Assembly: GCF_028737265.1 (NCBI RefSeq)
Contig: NZ_JAQZAK010000001.1
Location: 1,151,455-1,215,454 of the forward strand
Length of the DNA stretch: 64,000 nucleotides
Direction of reading: 5' to 3'
Source of the DNA: Actinomycetospora callitridis
GTDB lineage: Bacteria > Actinomycetota > Actinomycetes > Mycobacteriales > Pseudonocardiaceae
How positions within the stretch are numbered: the first letter of the stretch is position 1; each line of letters starts with the position of its first letter. The notes under the pieces are model-generated. The model had not been told where the DNA came from. It did not search any database and saw nothing but the letters and a program-made list of their open reading frames with translations. The position numbers were made by a program, and so were the translations under genes. Shown here piece after piece: positions 44,147-53,778 of the stretch.

Positions 44147-44608
44147 ATGACACCGACGCTGTACGAGTGGGCCGGCGGGACCGAGGCGTTCCGCCGTCTC
44201 ATCGACGCGTTCTACGACCGGGTCGAGCGCGACGACCTGCTGAGCCCGCTCTTCCCGGGCGGGGTCACCGAGGAGCACCGGGCGCACGTGACCCTCTGGT
44301 GGGCCGAGGTGTTCGGCGGGCCCGCGCAGTACACGACGTCGCTCGGCGGCTACGAGCGGATGCTCGCCCACCACCGGGAGCTCGGCATCACCCCCGACCA
44401 GCGCCGGCGGTTCGCCGAGACCATGAGCCGGGCGGCCGACGACGCCGGCCTGCCCGACGATCCCGAGTTCCGCGCCGCCTTCGTCGGCTACGTCGAGTGG
44501 GGCACCCGGCTCGCGCTGGCGAACTCGCAGAGCGGTGCCGACGTCGTCGAGCAGGCGCCCGTCCCGCAGTGGGGATGGGGCGTGGCGCCGCCGTACCAGC
44601 CGTCCTGA
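44147..44608 (+). CDS. Group II truncated haemoglobin
   Basis: The 153-aa globin has FRRLIDAFYDRVERDDLLSPLFP (Tyr at the B10 position), the PLFP turn, HVTLWWAEVFGGP, the proximal histidine in MLAHHRELGIT and the group-II tryptophan in YVEWGTRLALANSQ. Such globins bind O2 and NO and act in redox or nitrosative protection; the closest type is GlbO. It is predicted to be leaderless. It converges with the RNase D gene, one base between stop codons. The position right after the CutRS-like system hints at a redox link. Confidence 0.92.
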   Translation: MTPTLYEWAGGTEAFRRLIDAFYDRVERDDLLSPLFPGGVTEEHRAHVTLWWAEVFGGPAQYTTSLGGYERMLAHHRELGITPDQRRRFAETMSRAADDAGLPDDPEFRAAFVGYVEWGTRLALANSQSGADVVEQAPVPQWGWGVAPPYQPS

Positions 44609-44609
44609 G

Positions 44610-45953
44610 CTAGGACGGCTCGTCGACAGGGGCCGGCTGTGCTGTCAGGGCCTCGGCGAGCAGGGGAGCGGCGAGCTCCGCCTGCCACGGCCGCGCGCCC
44701 AGGTCCGCGAGGGTCGCGGCCACCGTGTCGGCATCGGCAGCGTCCGGCGGTGACCAGCACAGACGCCGCACGAGGTCGGGCGTCACGAGGTTCTCCACCG
44801 GGGTGCCGGTGCGCTCGGAGAGCCCCGCGAGGGCGGCCCGCGCGGCGGCGAGGCGCGCGGCGGCGGCCGGGTCCTTGTCGCCCCATCGGTGTGCGGGCGG
44901 CGGGCCGTCGGGCTGCGCGGCGGCGGCGGGCCACTGCGTGCGGTCCAGCGCGCGGGCGCGGGCGATCGCCGACCACCAGCGATCACCCAGACGGCGCTGG
45001 GCACGCCCACGGAACACCGGCATCGCGATGAGCTCCTCGCGGCCGGCGGGCTCGCGCAGGGCGGCGTCGACGATCGCGGCGTCCGGCAGCAGGCGGCCGG
45101 GCGCGACGTCGCGGGCGGCCGCGAGCTCGTCGCGGGACTCCCAGAGCTCGCGCACCACGGCGAGCTGCGCGGGCCGGCGCACCTTGTGCATCCCCGAGGT
45201 GCGACGCCACGGCTCGGCGCGCGGCGGCGGGGGAGGGGCGAGGCGCACGGCCTCGAACTCCTGCTCGGCCCAGACGGTCTTGTCCTGCCGCTCGAGGTCG
45301 GCGGCCACCGCGTCGCGGAGCTCGATCAGCAGCTCGACGTCGAGGGCGGCGTAGGTCAGCCAGTCGTCGGGCAGCGGGCGGCGCGACCAGTCGGCGGCGC
45401 CGTGGCCCTTCTGCAGCCGCACGCCCAGCAGGTGCTCGGTGAGGGGACCGAGGCCCACGCGGGGATAGCCGACGAGGCGCCCGGCGAGCTCGGTGTCGAA
45501 GAGGGAGTCGGGGCGCATGCCGACCTCGGCCAGGCACGCGAGGTCCTGGGAGGCGGCGTGCAGCACCCACTCGACGCCGCGCAGCGCGTCGCCGAGCACG
45601 GAGAGGTCGCCGCCGCACGCGATGGGGTCGACGAGGAAGGAACCGGCGCCCTCGCGGCGCAGCTGCACCAGGTAGGCGCGGGCCGAGTAGCGGTAGCCCG
45701 ACGCCCGCTCGGCGTCCACCGCGACGGGGCCGCTGCCCGCGGCCAGACGCGCCGCGGCGTCCGAGAGCGCCGCGATGTCCTCGACGAGTGGCGGTACGCC
45801 CTCGGCCGGTTCGAGCAGGTCGACGGCCGCGTCCTCGGCGGGCTCCGCCTGGTCCCCGGTCTGGTTCCCGGCCTGGTCCTCGGGCTGGTCCTCGGGCCGA
45901 CCGACCCGATCCGGAGCCCCGGCCTGCTCGCTCTGCGAAGTGTTGGCCGTCAC
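44610..45953 (-). CDS. Ribonuclease D family 3'-5' exonuclease with HRDC domain
   Basis: This 447-aa protein has a Glu/Gln/Asp-rich leader of about 45 residues (DQPEDQAGNQTGDQAEP). The DnaQ-like exonuclease domain follows, with VAVDAERASGYRYSARAYLVQL (DxE), VLHAASQDLACL (second Asp), LFDTELAGRLVG and TYAALDVELLIEL (YxxxD). One or two HRDC-type helical domains complete it (QLAVVRELWESRDELAAARDVAPGRLLPDAAIV). It trims structured RNAs such as tRNA precursors. It corresponds to Rv2681, and dxs-RNase D-DUF3000 order is conserved apart from insertions. Confidence 0.9.
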   Translation of the reverse strand: MTANTSQSEQAGAPDRVGRPEDQPEDQAGNQTGDQAEPAEDAAVDLLEPAEGVPPLVEDIAALSDAAARLAAGSGPVAVDAERASGYRYSARAYLVQLRREGAGSFLVDPIACGGDLSVLGDALRGVEWVLHAASQDLACLAEVGMRPDSLFDTELAGRLVGYPRVGLGPLTEHLLGVRLQKGHGAADWSRRPLPDDWLTYAALDVELLIELRDAVAADLERQDKTVWAEQEFEAVRLAPPPPPRAEPWRRTSGMHKVRRPAQLAVVRELWESRDELAAARDVAPGRLLPDAAIVDAALREPAGREELIAMPVFRGRAQRRLGDRWWSAIARARALDRTQWPAAAAQPDGPPPAHRWGDKDPAAAARLAAARAALAGLSERTGTPVENLVTPDLVRRLCWSPPDAADADTVAATLADLGARPWQAELAAPLLAEALTAQPAPVDEPS

Positions 45954-46144
45954 GGACGGTGGAGTCTGCCCGCTCCCGGCGCCCGGCGCAGGGAGAACAG
46001 TGGATCTCGCCGGTGTGTCGGGGGCGGAGGGGTCTCCCGGGGCCCGGCCACGGACCCCACCGGCGTTCCCGGCGGGGTCCGTGGACCGGCTGGCCGGGGT
46101 CGGCCGCTCCGAGGAGGAGCGGGCCGACCCCCGTGCCCTCGCGC

Positions 46145-46861
46145 TCAGCGGATGACGCCGGCCCGCATGGCCAGCGCGACCATCTGTGCCCGGTCGCCCG
46201 TCCCGAGCTTGCGCCCGATGCGGGAGAGGTGGCTCTTGACCGTCAGCGCCGAGAGGCTCAGCGCGTCGCCGATCTCCTTGTTGGATCGCCCGTCGGCGAC
46301 CAGCTGGAGCACCTCGACCTCACGGGCCGACAGCTCCCGGGGTGTGTTGTCCGTGGCCGGCACACGCGTGCCCGCCGCGAGCAGCGGAGCGACCGAGGGG
46401 TCGGCGTAGAGGCCGCCCTCGAGCACTCGCCGCACGCCGTCGGTGACGACGCCGGGAGACGCCGACTTGAGCAGGTAGGCCTGGGCGCCGGCCTGGAAGG
46501 CCGCACGCACCGCCGACGGGTCGTCGGAGGCCGCCAGCACCACGACACGGTTCCAGCCCTGCGCGCGGAGCTCGGCGATCAGGTCCAGGCCACTGCCGTC
46601 CGGCAGGCCGAGATCGAGGATCGCGAGATCGCACGGCCCGCTGGCCAGTGCCCGGGTGCGGGCCTCGGAGATCGAGGCCGCCTCGTGGACGGTGCCCGCG
46701 CCCATCGAGGAGAGCCGCTGCGCGATCGCCTCGCGCAGCAACGGGTGGTCGTCGACCACCAGGACAGAGAACATCTCTTCCCGCGGATGCGGGACCATGG
46801 CCGGCGGCAACAAGCCGCTTGCGACGCCGCGAAGGGCCATGCCTGGGCCCACGGTTGCCAC
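46145..46861 (-). CDS. NarL/LuxR-family response regulator
   Basis: The 238-aa protein has a 30-residue leader, a receiver domain (FSVLVVDDHPLLREAIAQRL, phospho-Asp in DLAILDLGLPDGSGLDL, Lys in YLLKSASPGVV) and a C-terminal LuxR helix-turn-helix (ELSAREVEVLQLVADGRSNKEIGDALSLSALTVKSHLSRIGRKLG). The GTG at 46861 follows AGGAGGT by 7 nt, which fixes the start and makes the leader real. No histidine kinase is adjacent, so it is an orphan. It is inserted between the RNase D and DUF3000 genes, with an unusually long, AT-richer upstream region. Confidence 0.9.
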   Translation of the reverse strand: MATVGPGMALRGVASGLLPPAMVPHPREEMFSVLVVDDHPLLREAIAQRLSSMGAGTVHEAASISEARTRALASGPCDLAILDLGLPDGSGLDLIAELRAQGWNRVVVLAASDDPSAVRAAFQAGAQAYLLKSASPGVVTDGVRRVLEGGLYADPSVAPLLAAGTRVPATDNTPRELSAREVEVLQLVADGRSNKEIGDALSLSALTVKSHLSRIGRKLGTGDRAQMVALAMRAGVIR

Positions 46862-47295
46862 GTCGAGTACCTCCTAGAAGTCGGTCTTGCCCCCCGACAT
46901 TCCGCACCGGGCCCCCGAACCATCGACCGCGCCGCCGATCGGACGAGGAAGTGCGTGCGAGAGAAGATATCCCCCCGGGCGAGTTAACGAGAGCATCAGG
47001 GCCAACTTCGCTCGGTGGAGTTTCGTGCGTTACGCGGCCGCGGTCACCCTTTGGAGTGGACAGACGACACGGAATCGTCTCTCGGTAACACTGCGTGTAA
47101 CTGCCGCTACGTAGAGTGCTGAGTAGCGCCGAGCGGCACAGCCCCGCTGCAACCAACGACCCAACGTCGGCGCGTGACGGGTGGAGCGGGTTCGGGCTGA
47201 TCGGACGCCTGCCTGTGCATCCCATCGCGAAGGTGCGATGACCTGCAAGGGGTTGCTGAAATTGCGGGAGCGATACCGGTAGTACCGGAAAAATG
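46862..47295. other. 434-bp AT-richer intergenic region upstream of the LuxR-type regulator
   Basis: No gene is supported on either strand. The DNA is noticeably lower in GC than its surroundings, with GTTAAC, GATATC and several TAAC/GTTAC stretches. It carries the AGGAGG site of the regulator at the left end and the end of the DUF3000 gene at the right. Such a long control region suggests multiple regulators. No convincing -35/-10 pair could be fixed by eye. Confidence 0.45.
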
Positions 47296-47901
47296 TCAGC
47301 CGGATCGTCCGGCGCGACGCGTACCGAGTGTCGTCACGCCCTCCGGCGGAAGTCCCGCGGCGATGGCGAGGACACCCGCGAACGCATCGCCGTGCGCCGT
47401 GAGGACGTCCTCGGTGGGCGTCCAGGACGCCCGCAGCTCGAGATCGGTGGCGTGACTCGGGCCACTGATGTCGCCGAAGCGCACCGAGGCCGTCTGGGTC
47501 ACGGTGCCGCCCAGCGCGGTCCAGGCCGCCCCGGAGTCCTCGAGGGCGCCCGTGAGCCAGGACCACGCCACCTCGGGCAGCATCGGGTCGCCGGCGTGCT
47601 CGGGGTCGAGCTCGGCGCGCACGAAGGTCACCACGCGCAGCGTGCCGTCCCAGGCGTCCTGGCCCTCGGGGTCGTGCAGGAGCACGAGGCGCCCGGTGAC
47701 GACGACCTCGGCGTCGCCCACCTCGCCCACGCCCGGCGCGGGCGGGCCCGCGAGGACCTCGGCGCTCCAGGCCGCCGAGTACGGCGCCAGGCGCTGCGGG
47801 GGCCGCATCGTCCGCAGCTCGATCTCGGGACGCGTCCGGAGATCGGCGAGGGACTCCACCGCGCGCCGGAACGTCTCGGGGTGGGTGGTGGGCGCCGTCA
47901 C
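47296..47901 (-). CDS. DUF3000 domain-containing protein
   Basis: The 201-aa protein contains FRRAVESLADLRTRPEIELRTMRPPQRLAPYSAAWSAEV, RLVLLHDPEGQDAWDGTLRVVTFVRAELD and GDAFAGVLAIAAGLPPEGVTTLG, typical of DUF3000 (Rv2680-like). Function is unknown; its constant association with RNase D and hemE genes is the only clue. The GTG at 47901 is preceded at 7 nt by a TACTGT -10 box, so it is predicted leaderless. Confidence 0.9.
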   Translation of the reverse strand: MTAPTTHPETFRRAVESLADLRTRPEIELRTMRPPQRLAPYSAAWSAEVLAGPPAPGVGEVGDAEVVVTGRLVLLHDPEGQDAWDGTLRVVTFVRAELDPEHAGDPMLPEVAWSWLTGALEDSGAAWTALGGTVTQTASVRFGDISGPSHATDLELRASWTPTEDVLTAHGDAFAGVLAIAAGLPPEGVTTLGTRRAGRSG

Positions 47902-47908
47902 CTCGACG

Positions 47909-47914
47909 ACAGTA
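47909..47914 (-). promoter_or_regulatory. -10 box (TACTGT) for the leaderless DUF3000 gene
   Basis: TACTGT on the minus strand, then 7 nt, then the GTG at 47901. Confidence 0.5.
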
Positions 47915-48004
47915 GGCCGAACGGGTTCTTTCCGGCACCTCCCACGCCGACGGGCCCCGTGCGTCCCTCGTCCACCACCCGACCCGCTCGTCCCACCGGC
48001 GCGG

Positions 48005-48055
48005 GAGCGAGGGCGTCCCTCGCTGCCTCCGGCGCAGCCGGGGCGTCCCTCGCTC
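48005..48055. repeat. Dispersed palindromic repeat, copy B
   Basis: GGGAGCGAGGG (48003-48013) and CCCTCGCTCCC (48047-48057) are perfect 11-bp arms. Inside are a second CCCTCGCTGCC and a GCTGC...GCAGC pair. It is a close relative of the element at 24709-24759 and lies between the DUF3000 and hemE genes. Confidence 0.6.
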
Positions 48056-48098
48056 CCGACGGCGGAGGGCGCCGTGGGCGTGGGACGATGAGGCCACT

Positions 48099-49220
48099 AT
48101 GAGCAGCGGGATCGCGGGCACGGCCACCGCAGGCGGCACGCAGGGCGCAGCGGCGCGACGCCACCTGCCCGACGCCCCGTTCCTCGCGGCCACCCGGCGC
48201 GAGCGCCCGTCGCGGCGCCCCGTGTGGTTCATGCGCCAGGCGGGCCGCTCGCTGCCCGAGTACCGCGAGCTCCGCAAGGGCACCGGGATGCTCGAGGCCT
48301 GCCTGACCCCCGACCTCGCGTGCGAGATCACGCTGCAGCCCGTCCGCCGCTACGGCGTCGACGCCGCGATCCTCTTCTCCGACATCGTCGTGCCGCTCAA
48401 GGCCGCCGGGGTCGGGGTGGACATCGTCGCGGGCACCGGGCCGGTCCTGGAGCAGCCGGTGCGCACGGGCGCCGACGTCGCCGCCCTGCCGGTCCTGGAC
48501 GCCGAGGGCGTCGCGCCGGTGGCCGACGCGGTGCGGCTGCTCGTCCGAGAGCTCGGCGACACGCCGCTCATCGGGTTCGCGGGCGCGCCCTTCACCCTCG
48601 CGTCGTACCTCGTGGAGGGCGGCCCGAGCCGCAACCACGAGCGCACGAAGGCACTGATGCACGCCGAGCCGGACACCTGGCACGCGCTGTGCTCCAGCCT
48701 CGCCGACACGACGCTGACGTTCCTGCGCGCCCAGGTCGACGCCGGCGTCGACGCCGTGCAGCTCTTCGACTCCTGGGCCGGCGCGCTCTCGGAGCGCGAC
48801 TACCGCGAGCTGGTGCTCCCGCACTCCACCCGCGTGCTGCAGGGGCTGGCCGACACCGGCCTGCCGCGCATCCACTTCGGGGTCGGCACCGGCGAGCTGC
48901 TGGGCGCCATGGGCGAGGCGGGCGCCGACGTCGTCGGGGTCGACTGGCGGCTGCCGCTGGACGTCGCCGCCGCCCGCGTGGGGCCGGGCCGGGCGCTGCA
49001 GGGCAACCTCGACCCGGCGCTGCTGTTCGCCGGCCGGGACGTCGTCGACCGCGAGGTCCGCCGCATCCTCGCCGAGGGCGCCGCCGCCGAGGGCCACGTG
49101 TTCAACCTCGGCCACGGGGTGCTCCCCGAGACCGATCCGGACGTGCTCGCGCGGGTCGTCGACCTGGTGCACGAGACACCCGTGCCAGCCACACCCGCGC
49201 CAGCCACACCCATGCCGTGA
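48099..49220 (+). CDS. hemE: Uroporphyrinogen decarboxylase
   Basis: The 373-aa enzyme decarboxylates the four acetate side chains of uroporphyrinogen III to coproporphyrinogen III. Signatures include [72 protein letters not shown] and [13 protein letters not shown]. The N-terminal 20 residues are extra. The C-terminus ends in [11 protein letters not shown], encoded by a CCAGCCACACCC-type repeat. The stop overlaps the start of hemY (GTGA), so the haem genes are coupled. Confidence 0.95.
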   Translation: MSSGIAGTATAGGTQGAAARRHLPDAPFLAATRRERPSRRPVWFMRQAGRSLPEYRELRKGTGMLEACLTPDLACEITLQPVRRYGVDAAILFSDIVVPLKAAGVGVDIVAGTGPVLEQPVRTGADVAALPVLDAEGVAPVADAVRLLVRELGDTPLIGFAGAPFTLASYLVEGGPSRNHERTKALMHAEPDTWHALCSSLADTTLTFLRAQVDAGVDAVQLFDSWAGALSERDYRELVLPHSTRVLQGLADTGLPRIHFGVGTGELLGAMGEAGADVVGVDWRLPLDVAAARVGPGRALQGNLDPALLFAGRDVVDREVRRILAEGAAAEGHVFNLGHGVLPETDPDVLARVVDLVHETPVPATPAPATPMP

Positions 49221-50653
49221 GCCGCGTCCTCGTCGTCGGCGGCGGGGTCTCGGGCCTGGCCGCGGCGCACCGCCTGCGCACCCTCCTCGGCGCCGAGGCG
49301 GACATCGTCGTCGTCGAGGCCGCGCGCTCGCTGGGCGGCAAGCTCACGGCCCTGGAGATCGGCGGCCGTCGCGTCGACGCGGGCGCCGAGGCCTTCCTGG
49401 CGCGGCGTCCCGAGGCGGCGGCGCGGATCGCCGAGCTGGGCCTCGACGACCAGCTCGTGCACCCGGGGCCCGCGGCGTCCGCGCTGCGCGTCGGCGGCCG
49501 CACCGTCGGGCTCCCGCCGCGCACGGTCATGGGCGTGCCCGGGGACCCGGAGGTCGCCGCCGGCGCGCTGTCGCCCGAGGGGCTCGCCGCGCTGCGCGCC
49601 GACCGTCCCGGCGCGTGGGAGCCGGGCGGCGACGTCGCCGTCGGCGCGCTGGTGCGGGCGCGGCTCGGGGACGAGGTGGCCGACCGTCTCGTGGACCCGC
49701 TGCTCGGCGGCGTCTACGCGGGGCGCGCCGACGCGCTCGGGGTGCGCGCGACGGTGCCGGCGCTGGCCGCCGCGCTCGACGCCGACCCCCGCTCGCTGCT
49801 CGCCGCCGCGCGCTCGTGCCTGCCCGCGCCCCCGATCGAGGGCGCGCCACCCCTCCCGGTCTTCGGCACCCTCCGCGGCGGCCTCGCCGACCTCCCCGCC
49901 ACCCTCGCCCTCGCCGCGCGCGCCGAGCTGCGCCTGGGGCGCACGGTCACGGCGCTGGCCCGGACCGCGACGGGCTGGCGCGCCGAGCTCGGCGAGGACG
50001 GGCCCCCGATCGACGCCGACGCCGTGGTGCTCGCCGTGCCGGCCCCGGCCGTGCGCCGCCTGCTCGCCGACCACGCCCCGGCCGCCGCACGCGCGGCCGG
50101 CGAGATCGAGGTCGGGTCATCGGCGCTCGTGCTGCTCGCCCTGCCCGCGGCGGCCGCGGCCCCGCTCGCCGGACGCTCCGGGGTCCTCGTCGGGGCCGGG
50201 GAGCGCCGGCCCGACGGCCTGCCCTGGACGATCAAGGCGGCCACGTTCAGCGCGCAGAAGTGGCCGCACCTCGCACCCGGCGAGGACCCCGACGACACCT
50301 CCGTGCTGCGGCTGTCGATCGGACGGCACGGCGACGCGGCCTCGGCGTCCGCGCTGCGCCGCGACGACGACGACCTGGTGAGCGCCGCCCGCAGCGACCT
50401 CGGCGCGCTCACCGGCATCGAGGAGGTGCCGGTCGAGTCCGCGGTCGTGCGCTGGCCGGGCGGCCTGCCCCAGTACGGCGTCGGGCACGTCGAGCGGGTC
50501 GCGACGCTCGAGGACGGCGTGGCCGCGCTGCCGGGGCTCGCGATCGCGGGCGCGGCCCTGCACGGCGTCGGGGTGCCGGCGTGCCTCGCCACCGCCGACG
50601 CCGCGGCCCGGCGGGTCGCGGCACACCTGGCCGCCACGGTCGCCCGCGGGTAG
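49217..50653 (+). CDS. hemY: Coproporphyrinogen III/protoporphyrinogen oxidase (HemY/HemG type)
   Basis: This 478-aa FAD enzyme begins with [20 protein letters not shown] and has [28 protein letters not shown] and [12 protein letters not shown]. The C-terminal region has [21 protein letters not shown] and [18 protein letters not shown], all typical of the family. In actinobacteria the HemY oxidase acts on coproporphyrinogen III in the coproporphyrin-dependent haem pathway, upstream of HemQ (encoded at 52080). It is translationally coupled with hemE; Rv2677c is the equivalent. Confidence 0.93.
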   Translation: MSRVLVVGGGVSGLAAAHRLRTLLGAEADIVVVEAARSLGGKLTALEIGGRRVDAGAEAFLARRPEAAARIAELGLDDQLVHPGPAASALRVGGRTVGLPPRTVMGVPGDPEVAAGALSPEGLAALRADRPGAWEPGGDVAVGALVRARLGDEVADRLVDPLLGGVYAGRADALGVRATVPALAAALDADPRSLLAAARSCLPAPPIEGAPPLPVFGTLRGGLADLPATLALAARAELRLGRTVTALARTATGWRAELGEDGPPIDADAVVLAVPAPAVRRLLADHAPAAARAAGEIEVGSSALVLLALPAAAAAPLAGRSGVLVGAGERRPDGLPWTIKAATFSAQKWPHLAPGEDPDDTSVLRLSIGRHGDAASASALRRDDDDLVSAARSDLGALTGIEEVPVESAVVRWPGGLPQYGVGHVERVATLEDGVAALPGLAIAGAALHGVGVPACLATADAAARRVAAHLAATVARG

Positions 50654-50691
50654 GTCGCCCGCGAGCAGGTCGCCCGGGCCACACTGCGCCC

Positions 50692-52059
50692 ATGGACGAT
50701 CTCGCCGGTGCCCTCGGGGCCCGGGACGACGGCACCCTCGACGACGAGGAGCGGACGACCTTCATCGTCGACACGCTCGCGGAGGCGTTCTCCGACCTCA
50801 TGGCGGCCTCGCCGGCGGCGTTCCGCAACAAGTTCCGCAAGATGGCGGCCGAGCCGTTCGCCTTCTACCGGGGCAGCGCCTGCCTGTACTACGCCGACGT
50901 CGCCCGGCTCGAGGACCGGTGGGTCGACGAGCGCACCCGTCGCGTCTGGATCCAGGGTGACCTGCACGCCGAGAACTTCGGCACCTACCTCGACGGCGAC
51001 GGCGTCCTGGTGTTCGACGTCAACGACTTCGACGAGGCCTACGTCGCGCCCTGGACCTGGGATCTGCGCCGGCTCGTGGCCAGCGTCGCGCTCCTGGGCT
51101 GGTCCAAGGCGTTCTCCGACGCCGACATCGACGCGCTGAACACCGCCTACCTGCGGGCCTACCTGGAGGCGGTGCGGTCCTTCTCCGGCGGCTCGAGTGA
51201 GCGCGAGTTCGCGCTGACGCGCCGCAACACCGACGGCCCGATCCACGCGGCGCTGCAGCACGCGCGGGAGAGCAGCCGCCGCGGACTGCTGGACGCGGTC
51301 ACCGAGATCGAGGGCGAGGACCGGATCTTCCGCGACGGTCCGGGCGTGCGGCGTCTCGAGGACGGCGAGCGCGACGAGGTCCTCGCCGCCTACGCCGACT
51401 ACCTGAAGACCATCCCGCCCGCCAAGCGGTGGGCGGACACGGCCTACGTCGTCCACGACGTCGTCGGGCGCAGCGGCTTCGGGATCGGCAGCGCCGGGCT
51501 CCCGGCCTACAACGTCCTCATCGAGGGGCCGAACGAGGCGCTCGACTACGACATCGTCCTGTCGATGAAGCAGGCGGTGCGGGCGGCGCCGAGCCGGGTG
51601 GTCGACGACGAGGAGGTCGCGTCCTGGTTCCGGCACCACGGGCACCGGACGTCGCTGTCCCGCCGGGCACTGCAGGCCCACGCCGACCGCCTGCTCGGTT
51701 GGACCGAGCTGGACGGGGTCGGCTACGTCGTCGCCGAGCTCTCGCCCTACGAGGACGACCTCGACTGGGACGACCTCACCGAGCCCCGCGAGCTGCGCGG
51801 CGTCCTGCACCACCTCGGCCACGCCACCGCGCGGGCGCACTGCGTCTCGGACACCGACGCCGAGCAGGGGCTCGTGGAGGGCCAGGTCGAGGACGCGATC
51901 CTCGCCGTCGTGGGCGGGGAGGACGACGCGTTCGTCGCCGACCTCGTCGCGTTCGGCCGCGACTACGCCGCCGTCGTGCGCGAGGACCACCGCCGCTTCG
52001 TCGAGGCGTTCCGCGAGGACCGTGTGCCCGGCGTCTCCAGCGCGGAGGAGTCGCTGTAG
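50692..52059 (+). CDS. DUF2252 domain-containing protein (kinase-like fold)
   Basis: The 455-aa protein matches DUF2252. Diagnostic stretches are [72 protein letters not shown] and [23 protein letters not shown]. The GDLHAENFG and DVNDFDE pairs look like the catalytic loop and metal-binding Asp of aminoglycoside-phosphotransferase-like kinases, so a phosphotransfer role is inferred; the substrate is unknown. It is placed between hemY and hemQ, interrupting the conserved haem gene order. The ATG at 50692 sits 6 nt after CACACT, a weak -10. Confidence 0.88.
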   Translation: MDDLAGALGARDDGTLDDEERTTFIVDTLAEAFSDLMAASPAAFRNKFRKMAAEPFAFYRGSACLYYADVARLEDRWVDERTRRVWIQGDLHAENFGTYLDGDGVLVFDVNDFDEAYVAPWTWDLRRLVASVALLGWSKAFSDADIDALNTAYLRAYLEAVRSFSGGSSEREFALTRRNTDGPIHAALQHARESSRRGLLDAVTEIEGEDRIFRDGPGVRRLEDGERDEVLAAYADYLKTIPPAKRWADTAYVVHDVVGRSGFGIGSAGLPAYNVLIEGPNEALDYDIVLSMKQAVRAAPSRVVDDEEVASWFRHHGHRTSLSRRALQAHADRLLGWTELDGVGYVVAELSPYEDDLDWDDLTEPRELRGVLHHLGHATARAHCVSDTDAEQGLVEGQVEDAILAVVGGEDDAFVADLVAFGRDYAAVVREDHRRFVEAFREDRVPGVSSAEESL

Positions 52060-52079
52060 GGGGTGGCACGATGGAGGGC

Positions 52080-52772
52080 GTGGCACGGCTGAACTACGAC
52101 GAGCTGAACTCGACCGTCCGGTACGCCATGTGGTCGGTGTTCCGCACCGACCCGGCGCGCCTGCCCGAGGACCGCGCGGCCCTCGGCGAGGAGCTCGCGG
52201 GCGTGCTCGAGCAGCAGGAGGGCAAGGGCGTCGCCGTGCGCGGCGTCTACGACCTCGCGGGCATGCGCGCCGACGCCGACTGGATGGTCTGGACGCACGC
52301 CCCCGAGATCGAGTCGCTGCAGGCCGCCTACTCCGCGCTGCGGCGCACCGCGCTGGGTCGCGCGTCGACCCCGGTCTGGTCGTCGACGGCGCTGCACCGT
52401 CCGGCGGAGTTCAACAAGAGCCACCTCCCGGCGTTCATCGCGGGGGAGGAGCCCAAGGGCTACCTCTGCCTCTACCCGTTCGTCCGCTCGCTGGACTGGT
52501 ACCTGCTCCCCGACGAGGAGCGTCGCCAGATGCTCGCCGACCACGGCAAGGCCGCCCGCGGCTACGCCGATGTCCGCGCGAACACCGTGCCCGCGTTCGC
52601 CCTCGGTGACTACGAGTGGATCCTCGCGTTCGAGTCCGACCAGCTCGACCGCATCGTCGACCTCATGCGCGACCTGCGGGCCACCGAGGCCCGGCGTCAC
52701 GTGCGCGAGGAGGTCCCGTTCTTCACCGGTCCGCGGGTCTCCCCGGAGCAGTTGGTCACGTCCCTGCCGTGA
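52080..52772 (+). CDS. hemQ: Coproheme decarboxylase (hydrogen-peroxide-dependent haem synthase)
   Basis: The 230-aa protein belongs to the chlorite-dismutase-like family and catalyses the last step of actinobacterial haem synthesis, oxidative decarboxylation of coproheme. It is nearly collinear with Rv2676c. Matching parts are [77 protein letters not shown] and [20 protein letters not shown]. The proximal histidine is likely in [11 protein letters not shown] and the catalytic Tyr in LYPFVRS. The GTG at 52080 behind GGAGG is preferred to the ATG at 52071, matching the family N-terminus (ARLNYDELN). Confidence 0.94.
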   Translation: MARLNYDELNSTVRYAMWSVFRTDPARLPEDRAALGEELAGVLEQQEGKGVAVRGVYDLAGMRADADWMVWTHAPEIESLQAAYSALRRTALGRASTPVWSSTALHRPAEFNKSHLPAFIAGEEPKGYLCLYPFVRSLDWYLLPDEERRQMLADHGKAARGYADVRANTVPAFALGDYEWILAFESDQLDRIVDLMRDLRATEARRHVREEVPFFTGPRVSPEQLVTSLP

Positions 52773-52878
52773 CGTGAGCCCCGATCGCACCGAGCCGGGC
52801 AGCCCGTCCGACTCGTCGGGAATGCCGCACGGCGATCACACTCTGTCCTCACGCACCGCAACGTGTCATATTCTCCAC

Positions 52879-53211
52879 GTGGCGACGGTGGGCTTCCTCC
52901 ATGTGGCGGCCGCGCACGTCCACGCCGCACGGCGCCTCCTGGCCGAGCACGCGCCCGGCGTCGTCGACGTCCACCTGGTCGACCGCCACCTGCTCGATCC
53001 CACGATCGACCCGTGCAAGCGGATCGCCGCACGGGTCGGCGAGCTCGTCGGGCGCGACGTCGACGCCGTGGTGTGCACCTGGCCCGCCCTGCTCGGCGAC
53101 GTGGCCCGCGCGGCGCGCGACCGCGGCATCGCCGCGATCGGCGTCGAGGAGTTCGCGGGGGTGACCGGCGGGGCCGGCATCCCGGGCGGGATGCCCGCCC
53201 TCACTCGATGA
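52879..53211 (+). CDS. Small Asp/Glu-racemase-like or hypothetical protein
   Basis: This protein of about 110 aa (VATVGFLHVAAAHVHAARRLLAEHAPGVVDVHLVDRHLLD...) reads like the first half of an aspartate/glutamate or hydantoin racemase-type domain. The strand-helix pattern and an AVVCTWPALLGDVARAA stretch, where the family has a VxCTCS-type cysteine site, support this. It is short and the second half of such enzymes is absent, so it may be a truncated relative or a binding protein. The GTG at 52879 lies 6 nt after CATATT, a possible leaderless promoter; an upstream ATG at 52822 is the alternative. It overlaps the converging PH-domain gene by 11 nt. Confidence 0.5.
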   Translation: MATVGFLHVAAAHVHAARRLLAEHAPGVVDVHLVDRHLLDPTIDPCKRIAARVGELVGRDVDAVVCTWPALLGDVARAARDRGIAAIGVEEFAGVTGGAGIPGGMPALTR

Positions 53212-53620
53212 GGTGCCAGGTGATCAGGTCGTGGATCTCCGCGGCCTGCTGCTCGCCCCGGCACGTCACCTCGTAGAAGGTCCGGCCGATCTGGATCGCG
53301 ACCGTCCGCGAGAAGATGTTCTCGTCCTCGTTCGACACGTAGGCCACGGTCGTGATGCGGCTGTACGGCGCTGTGATGAGCGCCGCGCGGCCGCCGGGGA
53401 ACGCGGTGTCGAGCAGGATGACCCGGCGGTTGGTGATCCCGCACAGCGCGATGCCGGCGCTCTCACTGGCGTAGACGCCGTCGATGTGCTCCTCGGGCAT
53501 CAGGCTGTCGCGGATGACGTCGTACTGGACCGTCTCGTCGAAGCGTGGCAACCGCGCCGAGAGGGGATGCGGCCGGCGCGGGTGGTCGGGCGAGGAGCCC
53601 GGACGAACGGGGCGGGTCAT
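53201..53620 (-). CDS. Bacterial PH-domain (YokE-like) protein
   Basis: The 139-aa protein has a basic, proline-rich leader of about 30 residues. A bacterial pleckstrin-homology-like domain follows: MPEEHIDGVYASESAGIALCGITNRRVILLDTAFPGGRAALITAPYSRITTVAYVSNEDENIFSRTVAIQIGRTFYEVTC, then EIHDLITWHLI. Such domains are found in stress-response and membrane-associated proteins; ligand unknown. The ATG at 53620 follows GGAGAGG. A TAGCGT -10 box lies about 50 nt upstream. Confidence 0.85.
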   Translation of the reverse strand: MTRPVRPGSSPDHPRRPHPLSARLPRFDETVQYDVIRDSLMPEEHIDGVYASESAGIALCGITNRRVILLDTAFPGGRAALITAPYSRITTVAYVSNEDENIFSRTVAIQIGRTFYEVTCRGEQQAAEIHDLITWHLIE

Positions 53621-53669
53621 CGACGGCAATGGTCCTCTCCTGGACGCGGAGGCGGTGTGCCGTCTCCCG

Positions 53670-53675
53670 ACGCTA
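53670..53675 (-). promoter_or_regulatory. -10 box (TAGCGT) for the PH-domain gene
   Basis: TAGCGT on the minus strand predicts transcription from about 53663 with a leader of about 43 nt. Confidence 0.4.
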
Positions 53676-53778
53676 ATCGCCGGGAGCGGCCACACCGTGG
53701 CGCGGGTGGTGTCAGCCACCGACAACACGACGGAATGCGTCGTTACGGGGGCGTCGCCTGGTCCGGTCGGACCAGCCG

